Source of the DNA: Brasenia schreberi
Taxonomy: Eukaryota; Streptophyta; Magnoliopsida; Nymphaeales; Cabombaceae
Direction of reading: 5' to 3'
Assembly: GCA_036023115.1 (NCBI GenBank)
Contig: JAYKKT010000086.1
Coordinates: 17,189,501 to 17,253,500 of the forward strand
DNA length: 64,000 nucleotides
Shown here: positions 35,366-46,094 of the stretch, in pieces
How positions within the stretch are numbered: position 1 is the first letter of the stretch
Layout of the letters: every line of letters begins with the position of its first letter
Program-made: the position numbers and the translations under genes
The notes under the pieces: generated by a model
The model's input: only the letters and a program-made list of their open reading frames with translations
Told to the model about the DNA's origin: nothing
Database searches by the model: none

Positions 35366-35489
35366 AGGGTCCCTGGGCGTATAGTGCGATACGACCCGTA
35401 TCGCATGATACAGTGCGATAACCTTTAAATCACGATACACTTACGTATCGCATCGTATCGTACGATACGGTGTGATATGGATAACACTG

Positions 35490-35724
35490 ATCAGGATAAA
35501 ACCGAACAACTCTCACAACTTGGTCCTCTTTAAAAAGTTACACTTGTGTCCCCCCGCTCGACATCAAAGAATCTTGATGCACTATCATATCCAGGCCATG
35601 CTGAGACCACATCACATCCATCACTGCAGCATTGTGGTCATGGAAAGTATGTGCCTGCAGACCTTTACCCTAGACATTCCATACATAGACAGTTTGATCC
35701 ATACCAACAGAGGCAAAAAGATTT
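35490..35724 (-). pseudogene. WDR25-like exon 3, upstream half
   Basis: Reads NLFASVGMDQTVYVWNV, then TAG (35672-35670) where the family has W, then HTFHDHNAAVMDVMWSQHGL. A deletion follows, after which ASRFFDVERG can be read in another frame and then LFKEDQVVRVVRFYPD. The coding sequence stops exactly at the hAT terminus and resumes at 32197 (DNSNLFL). Confidence 0.8.
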
Positions 35725-36496
35725 CTGCAAAAGCACTTCTAAATAAAAAAGGTGGCACAGCAGAAGATAATTTGACAGAATTGTTTAAAGTTCTTTAGAA
35801 AATAAAAATCTTAAAAACAAGTTGAATATAAGGAGTACAGGCACAAATATCTTCTGCGTGCAAGCATGCCAAAATTCCTTTTTCCCAAACATCATAGGCT
35901 CCATAGTATGTACCAATGTAGTCCGTATCGTATGATACGTATCGTGAGACTTCACGATATGATACAACATGTTGTATCGCACGATAAAACTTATTGTTCT
36001 GTATCGTATAATATAACATGGATCGTACGATACATGTTGTATCGATTTGTATCATACGATACGGGCGATATGCCCTGAACCTTTATAAAAGGTCTGCCGT
36101 CCGAAGAGAACCGTGCATTTTTTAGAGATTTTTGGCTTGTGTACGTGTCTTCTGACCGCTCCAAGGCGACTTTCAGTTTGGCTAAGGCATTTCCAACGGT
36201 TTTAAGGGTCTCCAACACCACGATCACTCCAATAGTGATAACACCGATGATTTGGTGGTTGTGGTATAATTTTTTTTGCTTTTTGTCCGTGTATTTGATA
36301 TTTTCTTGTGTTATTTGTTTTTTCTTTTTTGAAGGATAATATATGAAGTGCGTGAATATCTTTTCATTGTATTTGTGAAGTGAGAGACACTCTATAATAG
36401 CATATTTGAGTGTTTTGGTGGTTTACGAAGTAAAGATTGGGGATATATGAAGTGCTTTTATTTTTAGGTTTATTAAGATTGAAGTGTTAAATTAAG

Positions 36497-38015
36497 ATGG
36501 CAGAAAGGGGTGTTAGAGACTCCTAATCTCGATGATCCGGCATGGTGGTGGGGTACTGTAGTTGAGAAAAACATATTGAAAATCAAATGTGTTTTTTCTG
36601 AGAAGTGATTAGTGGTGAAATTTCTTATTTGAAACATCACCTAACAAGGACTAGGAAAGTGGTTGATCCTTGCACGGGCAAAGTTAGGAGAATGTCAGAA
36701 CCTATTAAATGGCAGTGTCTATAGATGATTAAAAGTATAAGAAGATACAGGAAAAAAAGATACATGGATGTTTGAGGAAAAAGATGTTGGACTTGGGTGG
36801 TGATGATAGCATCCCTTATGATTCTATGACAGAGATTAGTAGCAGTGTTGTCCATATCGATATGGTGCGATACGTATCATATCGTGGGCCACCACGATAC
36901 GATACGGGGGCCCGTATCGTAGGTGCGGGCGTATCGCACCGTATCGTGCAATACGGACCCGTATCGTACGATACGCCCCAAAAAATCAAAAAAAAATTAT
37001 TTTTTTAATTTTTTTTTGGTTAATAAGGAAGCGGCAAAAGAGGGGAACTCCGACACCTTGGCTATTTGCTAAAGATATAAAAAATGTTATGTTTTTTATC
37101 AGGTTTTTTACCTACACAACAATTATCTTTTAAATATATTTTAAATCTATATTTGTATCTACCAATATATCATGAGTTAACATATATGAGATGATATTTT
37201 CTTTCTCATAACTATATAATGAACATAGTGATATTTAACAAGATTGTTTTTTTTAATTATGAGTCCTACTCCAAAGCTTGATTTCTCATTGAAGAAACCA
37301 AAGTTGGTCAACGCGACACCTTATGGGCATGCCGCGACCTGAATCCGTGAATCTGCTCGAGTCACTTCCCGTGCTCAAATTGGTACAACCCTACTTAATA
37401 AATACTCAACAAGGTTTGCCACGAACCAGGTTCAAGATGTTGGATTCCAAATCAGAACCAATATCGAGCATATAGGATAGTGCTCCATAGTCAAAGTCAA
37501 TAGACTCAATACCATAGAAAGCAAGATCATGTTATTCGAGTAGATTCACACATTCGGTGTTTGTGAAGAGGGGAGCAGAGAGAAGTAAAGAGTGGCCAGA
37601 AAGCAGAAACTTAAAAAAAAAAGTTGAATTTTTTTTTTGAATTTTTTTTTTCAAAAAAAAAATGGGCATATCGCCCGTATCGTGGAGCCCAGCGATACCC
37701 GATACGATACGCGTCAGATAACACTGATTAGTAGTAGTAGTTCTCGACTACCAACTAGAGAAAAAAGAGTTGTTCAAGAGATTACAAGTGGTAAAAGAGG
37801 AAGAGCGAGAGAAATATCCTATTCTAGCATAAGTATTTTTTCCTCCTAATACTACACCCGGTGCTCAACCTCGAATTTATGCTTCTATAGCTTCAAAGCA
37901 ATTGCATGAGTAGGCAAACCTTGTAGTGGAGAGATGGTTTTATGATGCATGCATTCCATAATGCAACAAATTCTTTTCATTCAAGCAATGACAGATGCTA
38001 TCATTGCTTGTTCAA
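36497..38015 (+). pseudogene. hAT transposase of E4, N-terminal part (truncated, split)
   Basis: The reading includes AERGVRDS, then a stop, a degraded zinc finger (VISGEISYLKHHLTRTRK), DPCTGKVRRMSEPIKWQCL and FEEKDVGLGGDDSIPYDSMT. E3 sits between EISS and SSSRLPTREKRVVQEITSGK. After E3 come SISIFSS and a stop, then scrambled DUF659 remnants (QAMTDAIIACSN). Not functional. Confidence 0.75.
36843..37726 (+). mobile_element. hAT element E3, 884-bp nonautonomous, nested in E4
   Basis: Ends are CAGTGTTGTCCATATCG and GCGTCAGATAACACTG. The target duplication ATTAGTAG is perfect (36835-36842 and 37727-37734), so insertion is relatively recent. Both termini hold GTATCG/CGATAC arrays. The interior has A/T homopolymer runs and unrecognised DNA, without transposase sequence. 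The right end matches the 3' end of E1 and E5 (TGGAGCCCAGCGATAC), which sets the orientation. Confidence 0.9.
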
Positions 38016-39906
38016 ACTTGGCTAGACAAGTAGACAAGTTTATTTATGGCAATCTAATAAGCAAGTCAAGTTCAACAAAGCTCACCAATTATATAAATTA
38101 AGAAACGTAAAGTCTTTCCTAATCAAATCAAGAACTAGATCGATTTGGAAATCCTAATCACATCAACATTACAAAATTATACATATGCTTATGGATGAAC
38201 AGGAAAGCTGCAGTATGAAATGGTTTCATGAGCATTTGCCAGAGAAAAGAAACTGATATTCATGCCCCTTACATGGTCTTATTTGTAGCAATATTCGACC
38301 AACTAGTAAGGGTCTTATTTCTAGCAATTTTCGACCAACTAGTTAGGCAACCTGGTCCCAAGCATCGTGCTCTGGTCAATTTACCCATAACTCAGTTAAC
38401 ATTGTAAGTTTTCCATTTTTCCAGACAGATATATTACTGATAAAGAAAGATTGTCCATAGGATGGAAGGTGCATATGCAGGATATTTCAATAAGTATTTT
38501 GCTAACCTATATCACATGGGCACGGATGCGGGTGGGGGTGCAGTCAAGGGTGCTGGTGCAGGAGCGAGACATCAAAATTTTCAAAAATCACGGATGCAGC
38601 AACACAGATATACATACGTAAAGGTTATCTATATTATTATATATGTAATTGACAAAATCTCCTAAAATTATTGGTGATCAGAAAATATCAATATGAGAAT
38701 GGATCCATATTACTGTTTTCATAAGTTAATTCACTAATAAAGTAATAATCAGTCAATATTTATGAAATTCTTAGTGATATAGCACTACAAAAACATTTAG
38801 ATAGGCATTGGTGAGTCGAACACGGGAAAAGTACAGGTGCCAAGTTCCGAGTGTCGAACACAGATATTGCACCTTGATAGAAGTATCTCTACGTGACAGT
38901 GGCCGAAAATGGTTTCGGGAGATCTACGTGGACACAGATCCTCACAAATCTTCCACAGTCTTGAGCTAATGTAGTGTTGCATTTCTGATAGTTTTGAGAA
39001 AACAAAGAAAAACATGTATACAAGAAAATGAATAACAGTACCTATTTCTCAATTCAACGGAAGGCCAAAAAAGTGAATATGATGCAAACTAGGCCCATAA
39101 CTATGTTGCAACTCTGATTTGCTGATGCCAATGGGTCATTTTCCAGACTCTGGGTTCTCTCATCTAAGATTGGTTCGGTAGTAACCGATTTTTGTTCTTG
39201 GAACCAACCATGAAGAGGTCAGTTGATCATTAGAGATCACCTATGCAGCCAGCAGCTTTCGCATGTGGGAATATACCTTGATTCAGCTGTCTCGGTAAGC
39301 TAGGGGGAGAGGAAAAGGGTGATCAGACAAATGTCTGCCTACTTTTCAAAAGCCAATGAGAGAGATATTGAAGAGTTAGAGAATCATTGGGAAGAGACAG
39401 AACAAAAAAGAAGAGAATTAGTAAGGATTTCCACTAAAATAATCTCAAGGAGTGGGGTTTCGAATGTTATAAATATTGTACCATATCAGTTGATAAGATA
39501 CAGTACAATTGTATCTCAATACCTAGGGGCAATTGGACGGTCCGTGTGTCATTTTTGTTGTCACATTCTTCATGTATGAATTTGAAAGGAGATGTTTGAA
39601 TGGCAGACCATGTCCAATGGTACTTCTACAAATAAAAGTTGATATGATTCAAGTTGTGAAACTTCTAAGTGCAAGAAGAGCACAACAAATAAAGAGGAAG
39701 ATCGATGAATGGAGGTGATTAATATATGAAGATAGTACGGAAGAATAAAATGTTACTTCCTTTCTTAGTAAAAATATGCATGTATTCGAGGATTATTTTG
39801 AGTTTTAGGGATTTGTAGATTAGAATCATAAGAAGGTGAAGAAGAGCAAAAGTCATGCTGTAAATGTGATACACTACTATAATCATGTATCAGCATCACT
39901 TAAGAC
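38016..39906. other. Intron 2 sequence, unclassified
   Basis: Non-coding. A stretch at about 38510-38885 with GGATGCGGGTGGGGGTGCAG repeats at one side and a GTGTCGAACAC region at the other is reminiscent of GGGTGCGG-type hAT ends, but neither terminal repeats nor duplication could be settled. Confidence 0.35.
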
Positions 39907-40062
39907 CAGTGTTGTCCGTATCGTATCGTATCGTATCATGGGCAACCACGATACGATATGATAACCTATATCGATCGTAAGATACAGGTTATCGTGCCGT
40001 ATCGTGCGATACGGCCCATATAGCCCGTATCATACGATTCAAGCAATATGCTCAAGGACCCG

Positions 40063-40068
40063 TATAAA
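40063..40068 (+). promoter_or_regulatory. TATA box of E2 transposase
   Basis: TATAAA lies directly inside the 5' subterminal array, about 300 bases before the transposase ATG at 40366. Confidence 0.55.
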
Positions 40069-40365
40069 GGGTCTTGGTGTTCAAGGCTTTCAAAAAAATG
40101 CTTTGTGTCCGTACAAGCCTCCTAACTCGGATTATGGTATATTTTGAGTTTTTTCTGAATTTTTTTCTTTGTATTTGTTGTTTTTTTGTGTTATTTGTGT
40201 TTTCCTTTTTTTGACTGACAAAATATGAAGTTATTAAGTGTGTGGATATGATTTTTATTCATTCATGAAGTGGAAGACACTCTATTTGACTATTATGTGA
40301 AGATTGGGGATTTATGAAGTTCTTTTATTTTCAGGTTTTTGATTGAATTGAAGTGCTTAATTGAG

Positions 40366-42829
40366 ATGACAGGAAGGGGTGTTAGAGACTCCAAATCTTT
40401 AATGATTCGTCATGATAGCTTGGTACAACAATTGAGGGTTCCAAATTAAAGATTAGATGTTTGTTTTGTGAGAAAGTGGTTAGTGGGAGAATTTCACGAT
40501 TGAAACACCACATAGTAAGGACTAGAAAAGAAGTTGCTCCTTGCACGGGCAGAGTTAGAAGTTTGTCAAAAGGCATTAAATGACAATGTCTTCAGATGAT
40601 TGAGAGCATATAAGAGAAGAGACAATAAAATGATGATTTAGGGATGTTTGAGGAAGATGATGATGCTATTAGATTCACTGATAGTATTTCTTCAGATGCT
40701 ATAACAGAGATTGGTAGTGGTAGTTCTCAACCACCAAATAGAGAAAAGCGAATTGCTAAAGATTTTGCAAGTAGAAGTGGTAGAAGAGGAAGCTTAGGAA
40801 GGAGTGGAGGAAGAGTTGCTTCTAGCATACATTCATTTTTTCCTCCTATCACTACACCTGGTGCTCAACCTGGAATTCGTGTTGTTATGGCTTCAAAACA
40901 ACTGCATGATCAGGCAGACCTTGCAGTGGGTAGATGATTTTATTATTTATGCATTTCATTTAATGCAACAAACAGTTTTCATTTTCAAGCAATGGCAAAT
41001 GCAATTGCCAATATTGGTCCAGGATACAAGATGCCCTCTTATTAGAAGTTGAGAAGAAAGATATTAGATAAGACCATCATTGAAGTGCAAGAATATTATT
41101 CGACTTTGAGAGAGTCATGAAAGGACATAAGATGCACTATCATGGCAGACGGATGGATAGATAGGCGAGGAAGGACCTTGTTAAACTTTCTTTTATATTG
41201 TCCTAAAGGACTTATGTTTTTTTAGATCTCTAGACATATCAGAGGAGAGGCACACTATAGAGATCCTAAGACAAGAGTTTGATAAAGTGATATGCGAGGT
41301 TGGGCTAGAGAATATAGTCCAATTGATTACAGATAATACAGTTAACTATAAAGTAGCTGGGAATGAGTTAGCAGATACTTATGGGACTTTCTATTGGACA
41401 CCATGCGCAGCCCATTGTTTAGATTTCATCATTGAGGATATTAGTGAGATGGATGAGATAAAGGCAGCAACTGAGTGTTGCCAAGATATTACCAAATTTA
41501 TCTACAACCATGCCTTTGTATTGTGTATGATGATAAAAAATACATATGGTACAGAGCTTCTTCGTACAGTTGCAACTCGGTTTGCAACTAATTTCTTATC
41601 TTTATAGAGTATTGTGAGACAGAAGCACGACTTGAAGAGAATGTTCTCCTCAGATGAGTGACAATAATTTGCAGAGTTACCTCAAAATAGAAGAAACAGA
41701 AAGTTGAATGAGATTTCAAAGATAGTCTTGAAGAGTACTTTTGGAATGCATGTGTTAGACTGTTCAGGATTACATGTCCTTTAGTAAAGGTTTTGAGATT
41801 AGCTGATAGCGAGGAGAAACCATATATGGGCTACCTTTATGAAGCCATGGATAGGGCAAAAGAAGCTATTAGAAATAATTTTAATGGAAAAAAGAGAGAT
41901 TATGTGCCCGTGTGGAAAATTATAGATAATAGATGGAACAAACAATTGCATCAGCCTATTCATGCAATAGCATATTATCTAAACCCAGCATTCAGGTACT
42001 CAACAAGCTTCAAAAGGGACGGTGAGGTTAATCGAGGCATCATTGATTATATAGATAGATTAGTCCCTGATGAGAGCAAAGCAGATGTTATATATCGAGA
42101 GATGGAGATCTATGATAATGCTCTTCACTTAATGGGTTTGCCTTTAGCAATTCGCAACCGCACTAATATGCGCCCAGGTAAATTGTTTATCTTTGTATTT
42201 AAGTTTCTTAAATCTTATATTATTATAGATTAAGTCTCTAATGTTTGCCTTTTTCTACAGATGTTTGGTGGAATAGGTTTGAAATTGATTGCCCAAACCT
42301 TAAAGATTTTGCAGTAAGAGTTCTGAGTCAAACCTGTAGTGCAACGGGTTATGAAAGGAATTGTAATGTCTTTGAACACATCCATACAATAAAGTGCAAC
42401 AGGTTGGAACATAAGCGGCTGAATGACTTAGTTTTAATTCGTTATAACATGCGGCTTCGCGAAAGGTAATCTTATATTAGTTAATACTTAAAGATTCAAT
42501 TCAATATATTGTTTGACTTCAATTGTTAATGTTATTTACTAATTACTTATCTTTCTTTCTTGTAGGCAATTGAAAAAGGTAAATAGAGAAGAAAGCCAAT
42601 TTGGTCCAATAAATTTGGATAATTTTGATATATTAGAAGACCGGATTATAGAAGATAGCGAAGAAAATGCCCTCCTAACTGAAGAAGACATTGCATGGAT
42701 TAATTTGGAAGGAGAGCAACAACATTATCAAGGAGATAAGATTTTGATTTTGAAGCAGAAGGTGGTGAGGATATTCAGCAAGGAGAAGATGAAGATTATT
42801 TAGTTGATGATCCTTATTACAATATGTAA
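40366..42829 (+). pseudogene. hAT transposase of E2 (BED, DUF659, hAT dimerisation), inactive
   Basis: Start MTGRGVRDSKS. The BED finger (KIRCLFCEKVVSGRISRLKH) is interrupted by frame changes. The linker reads FEEDDDAIRFTDSISSDAIT and SSIHSFFPPITTPGAQPG. DUF659 has NSFHFQAMANAIANIGPGYK, TIMADGWIDRRGRTLLNF and ENIVQLITDNTVNYKVAGNE with CAAHCLDFI. Then come the 146-codon block DRAKEAIRNNFNGKKRDYVP, an intron (42178 to about 42261), the dimerisation exon SQTCSATGYERNCNVFEHIH, and a second intron (about 42468-42565). An acidic tail ends EDEDYLVDDPYYNM-stop. Several stops (for example at 40580 and 40935) inactivate it. Confidence 0.87.
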
Positions 42830-43077
42830 ATGTAAATCTATTTCATGTTTTGCTTCAAAATATGTAATTTTTTTCAATTGTTCAATGGTGAATGATCAAT
42901 ATGTACTAAACTTTGCATTATATGAATTCTTTGCAATTATCAAATTTTTCCTATATTTTTCTGATTTTTTAAAAGTTTTTTAGATTTCTACTATTTTTTT
43001 AATATTAAAGTACGATACGATATGCCCGTATCATGGACCAAAATGATACACGATACGATACATGTCGAACAACACTG

Positions 43078-43992
43078 CTTAAGATATGGCATCTAATGCA
43101 CTTATTACAAGAAGAGCAACCTGCAGGTTGTGCTTATTGATTTGGAGAAAGATTCTTTAATTTCCACTTGTAACAAAGATGATGCTTCAATGTGACAACA
43201 GAAGCTTGATGACTATCACCTCAAAATATCACTCGCGAAAGCCTTAGAAAAAAGGCTATAATAAAGCATATGCAACAAAGGCACAATATATTAAAAAAGA
43301 ATATTATTTAACCACAAAAGGCTTTAAAAAATCCATTACATGCCTGGCGGCCTGAGCCCGCAGGGCCTGCCAGGCTGGGCCACTTGGGCTCATTTTCTAA
43401 CACCACTAATACTATCTTGCTTTAATTTTAGCATGCTAGTTTAATTGGCATATCCATGATCACATGTTGTTCAACTTTTGTTATTTAAATTGATTTATAT
43501 TCATGAAATGTGTTGGATACTATTAGCATCCGTATAATGCTTAGGTTCCTTTGTTTCTGTTTATGCGTTATTATGGCACAATGTTCAATCCACATTTACC
43601 GCCTTAGATGACAAAGCAAAGACCTTTATTCATTTACAACCCAACCATTAACCTCATGAGCTACTTTGTCTGACACCCAGCAAGTTCAGTCAAGCAGTTG
43701 GGCATGGATATTTGGATACTGTGGTAGTTATTGATTATCTGATAAATCCACATTGACATCTAGTAGTAAAATTTTGGTCTTACTAAAGCATGCTCCAAAA
43801 TTTTGGTGTTTATAAACCAAAAAGGAAAGACCAGGAGGCATAAACCAGATCATGATATGGCACCAGGACATGTTTTCCATGCATCGCCAGATCATGTACG
43901 TGTTGATCTGTGCCCGACCACAATGGCTCCAAGCTGTTTGAAAGTACTAACAACAACCTAGACCACATTTTATCTTGAAGAGATCTACATTC
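43078..43992. other. Intron 2 sequence, nothing recognised
   Basis: Lies between two hAT elements; no repeat or exon recognised. Confidence 0.4.
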
Positions 43993-45131
43993 CAGTGTTG
44001 TCCGACGCGTATCGTATCGCGTATCGCTGGGCTCCACGATACGGGCGTATCGTATCGTATCGTATCGTATCGTACTTTAATATTAAAAAACTATAAAAAT
44101 TATTTAAAAAATCAATAAAATTAGTAAAAATCCGAAAAAAATCAAGAAAATTCTGGAAAATTTTGAAAAAATCTGGTAATTGCTTTAAATTCATATAATG
44201 CAAAGTTTAGCACAAATTGAACATTTAATATTGAACAATTGCATCCAAAATTATATATTTTGAATCAAAAAATGAAATACATTTATATTTTACATATTGT
44301 AAATTTGTATCAGGATCATTAACTAAATAATCTTCATCTTCTCCTTGATGATGTTGTTGTACTTCAAATTAATTCATGCAATGTCTTCTTCAGTTAGGAC
44401 TTAGGAGTGCATTTTCTTCGTTATCTTCCATAATTCACTCATGTAATATATCAAAATTAACAAACTGCTATCTTTGTACATGTAGTCATATTTGCTAATT
44501 TTCATATGTGAGCAAAACAAAGAGCTCCATTTCTTTGATTATTGAGTCTATGACACCTTAATGATGTTATATTATTACTTGATAATGTCCCCTTTTCTCT
44601 TATTGGAGACTAGCTTTTTAACTAATGCATGAGCTTCATTTCTCACTTCACAGACTGAGTTAAGCCTCACACACATTGATCATGTTCAACTCAATGGAAG
44701 TCATGTAACGTGAACCTTAAAATAGTGAAGTTGTGAAATCCCTACTCAATGAACCGAGAGAATTAAATGTTTTTAATTGTTTACGATCTTATGAAATTAG
44801 AAACTGTTAGCAAAAATATACCTAAAAGTTGTAACAGAAAGAGAAATGATTTTGTCATAAATTTTTTTTTATACATTATTTTTATTAAATAAATAAAATT
44901 ATAAACCCAAATTATAAGCATATTGGAGGATGCCTTTAAGGGAAGTGAAGAGAGGGAAAGAGAGGGCAGAAACATGCAAAAAAAATTTGAAAAAAAAAAA
45001 ATTTTTGAAAAAAAAAATTTGAAAAAAAAAAATTTTGAAAAAAAAAAAAATTTTGGGCGTATCGCCCGTATCGTACGATACGGGCCGTATCGCACCGTAT
45101 CGTACGATACGGTGCGATACGGATAACACTG
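43993..45131 (-). mobile_element. hAT element E5, 1139-bp deletion derivative
   Basis: The left end CAGTGTTGTCCGACGCG and right end GCGATACGGATAACACTG are well preserved. The target duplication CTACATTC is perfect (43985-43992 and 45132-45139). The left 400 bp match the 3' end of E1, including the transposase C-terminus coding for the acidic tail. The transposase core is replaced by unrelated AT-rich sequence and long A-runs near 44980-45050. The right end (45058-45122) holds seven GTATCG/CGATAC hexamers and two perfect palindromes. Confidence 0.92.
45064..45122. repeat. Perfect palindromes in the E5 right terminus
   Basis: 45064-45085 is a perfect 22-bp palindrome centred on CGTACG. 45085-45122 is a perfect 38-bp palindrome with the same centre. 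They share one base at 45085. They consist of GTATCG/CGATAC units and are candidate transposase binding or hairpin sites. Confidence 0.9.
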
Positions 45132-45257
45132 CTACATTCCATACAACAAAGCAATCCATACTTTAAACCAACCATGTCCTTTCAACATATTTCAAATGAT
45201 GTGATTTACATCGAAAATTCCCTACTTATTTTATGAAAGTGATCTTCATAAGCATTA

Positions 45258-45467
45258 CAACAACAACAACTAAGCCTTTTTCTTATACTAGATGGAGTCG
45301 GCTACATGGATTCTTTGTTTCCACATAACTCTATCATAATTTGTAGAATCCATGATAGATAAGTTCGACAAAGTTTTACGTTGACTGTCGGAGGCCTAAC
45401 GTAACCCTCCTCTTTTATCCGGGCTTGAGACCGACCATGCAAGGATGATCCCTTACATGGACGGAGT
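45258..45467 (-). mobile_element. 210-bp nonautonomous retroposon with an RTE 3' tail
   Basis: The left edge is (CAA)nCTAAGCC and the next ~75 bp match the RTE LINE 3' end (26348-26425). The rest (to 45467) matches the region just 5' of the old LINE at 6750-6840 (ATCCGGG..GAGACCGACC). The target duplication TGATCTTCATAAGCATTA occurs at 45240-45257 and 45468-45485, perfect over 18 bp. It is probably moved by the RTE machinery and looks like the LINE's two ends joined. Confidence 0.85.
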
Positions 45468-45485
45468 TGATCTTCATAAGCATTA

Positions 45486-46094
45486 CCTTACAATATTTAC
45501 AATTAGGGTTTGTTAATGTGTAACCTAAATGAAAGACATCTAAACACATCCCAATCAGATCCAATTAAAAATGTGTATGTGCTTTGTTTGAACTCCTCTT
45601 AAGTAAGGCTGGGCAGGTCAAGCCTTCCCATCCCACTACTTTTTCAGGCCAAGAGGGTGGACTTGAGCTTGACTTGAGATAGCCCTCCCCAACATGGTGC
45701 CTTTTCTTTTATCTATTTACAAATGTGTGATTTAATTTGGCTAACACATATAAGCTGAAACTGCTGGTTCTATGCAAGACCGAAATTGAACATGCTTGAG
45801 AACATAGACTTGTATGATGAAATGTGTTTCATCTAAATTCAGTTATAGTATAGCTCTCAACTTTAGATGGATTTGTTCTTTGATCAAGAAGAATATTATC
45901 ATTTATAACCTTAAAAAAAGTAGTTGTTATAACCCATAAAGCTCCACATACAAAGCATGCCAAGAAGGATTCTACAATGCTTGAGGATGAACTTGAAATT
46001 CAAGAGAATAAAGGAGCTCTCCACTATCTGATGCACTAAGCTTGAAGACTTCAAGAGGCAAATGTAAAGCCCACTTTTGTGAAGTTGAACACTA
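45486..46094. other. Intron 2 sequence, nothing recognised
   Basis: No exon or repeat end identified. Confidence 0.4.

Larger units (their letters stand above)
32198..35489 (-). mobile_element. hAT transposon E1, autonomous-type but decayed, inside WDR25-like exon 3
   Basis: Ends are CAGTGTTGTCTGATGCG (left) and ATATGGATAACACTG (right), a terminal inverted repeat of about 12 bp. Flanking octamers ATCACGAT (32190-32197) and ATCAGGAT (35490-35497) are an 8-bp target duplication with one change. Both ends carry arrays of GTATCG/CGATAC (32210-32290 and 35380-35475). The interior encodes a BED/DUF659/hAT_C transposase on the minus strand (32488-34981), broken by stops, indels and a 41-bp duplication. 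A TATA box (TATAAA, 35365-35360) lies in the 5' end. Confidence 0.9.
35914..38015 (+). mobile_element. hAT element E4, 5' half, carrying a nested element
   Basis: The left end (CAATGTAGTCCGTATCG, a degraded CAGTGTTGTCCGTATCG) and an array of GTATCG/CGATAC (35925-36070) begin the element. A TATA box TATAAAA (36084-36090) and a transposase start (ATGGCAGAAAGGGG, 36497) follow. The BED finger region and linker continue to 36842, are interrupted by E3, then resume at 37735 and fade near 38015 within DUF659. The 3' half is missing, so no right end or target duplication can be given. Confidence 0.75.
39907..43077 (+). mobile_element. hAT transposon E2, autonomous-type but decayed
   Basis: Ends are CAGTGTTGTCCGTATCG and ATGTCGAACAACACTG. 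Flanks CTTAAGAC (39899-39906) and CTTAAGAT (43078-43085) are an 8-bp duplication with one change. The 5' GTATCG/CGATAC array runs from 39917 to about 40050, and a shorter 3' array from 43010 to 43065. The transposase runs on the plus strand (40366-42829) with at least two introns. Length 3171 bp, close to E1. Confidence 0.92.

Noticed and set aside
39319..39718. Two overlapping plus-strand frames of 61-86 codons
   Set aside because: No family similarity noticed and no intron/exon signals joining them; left unannotated within intron 2.
45058..45122. CRISPR-like array of repeated palindromes
   Set aside because: Repeats are hexamers within transposon ends, without unique spacers, in plant nuclear DNA next to hAT termini and target duplications.
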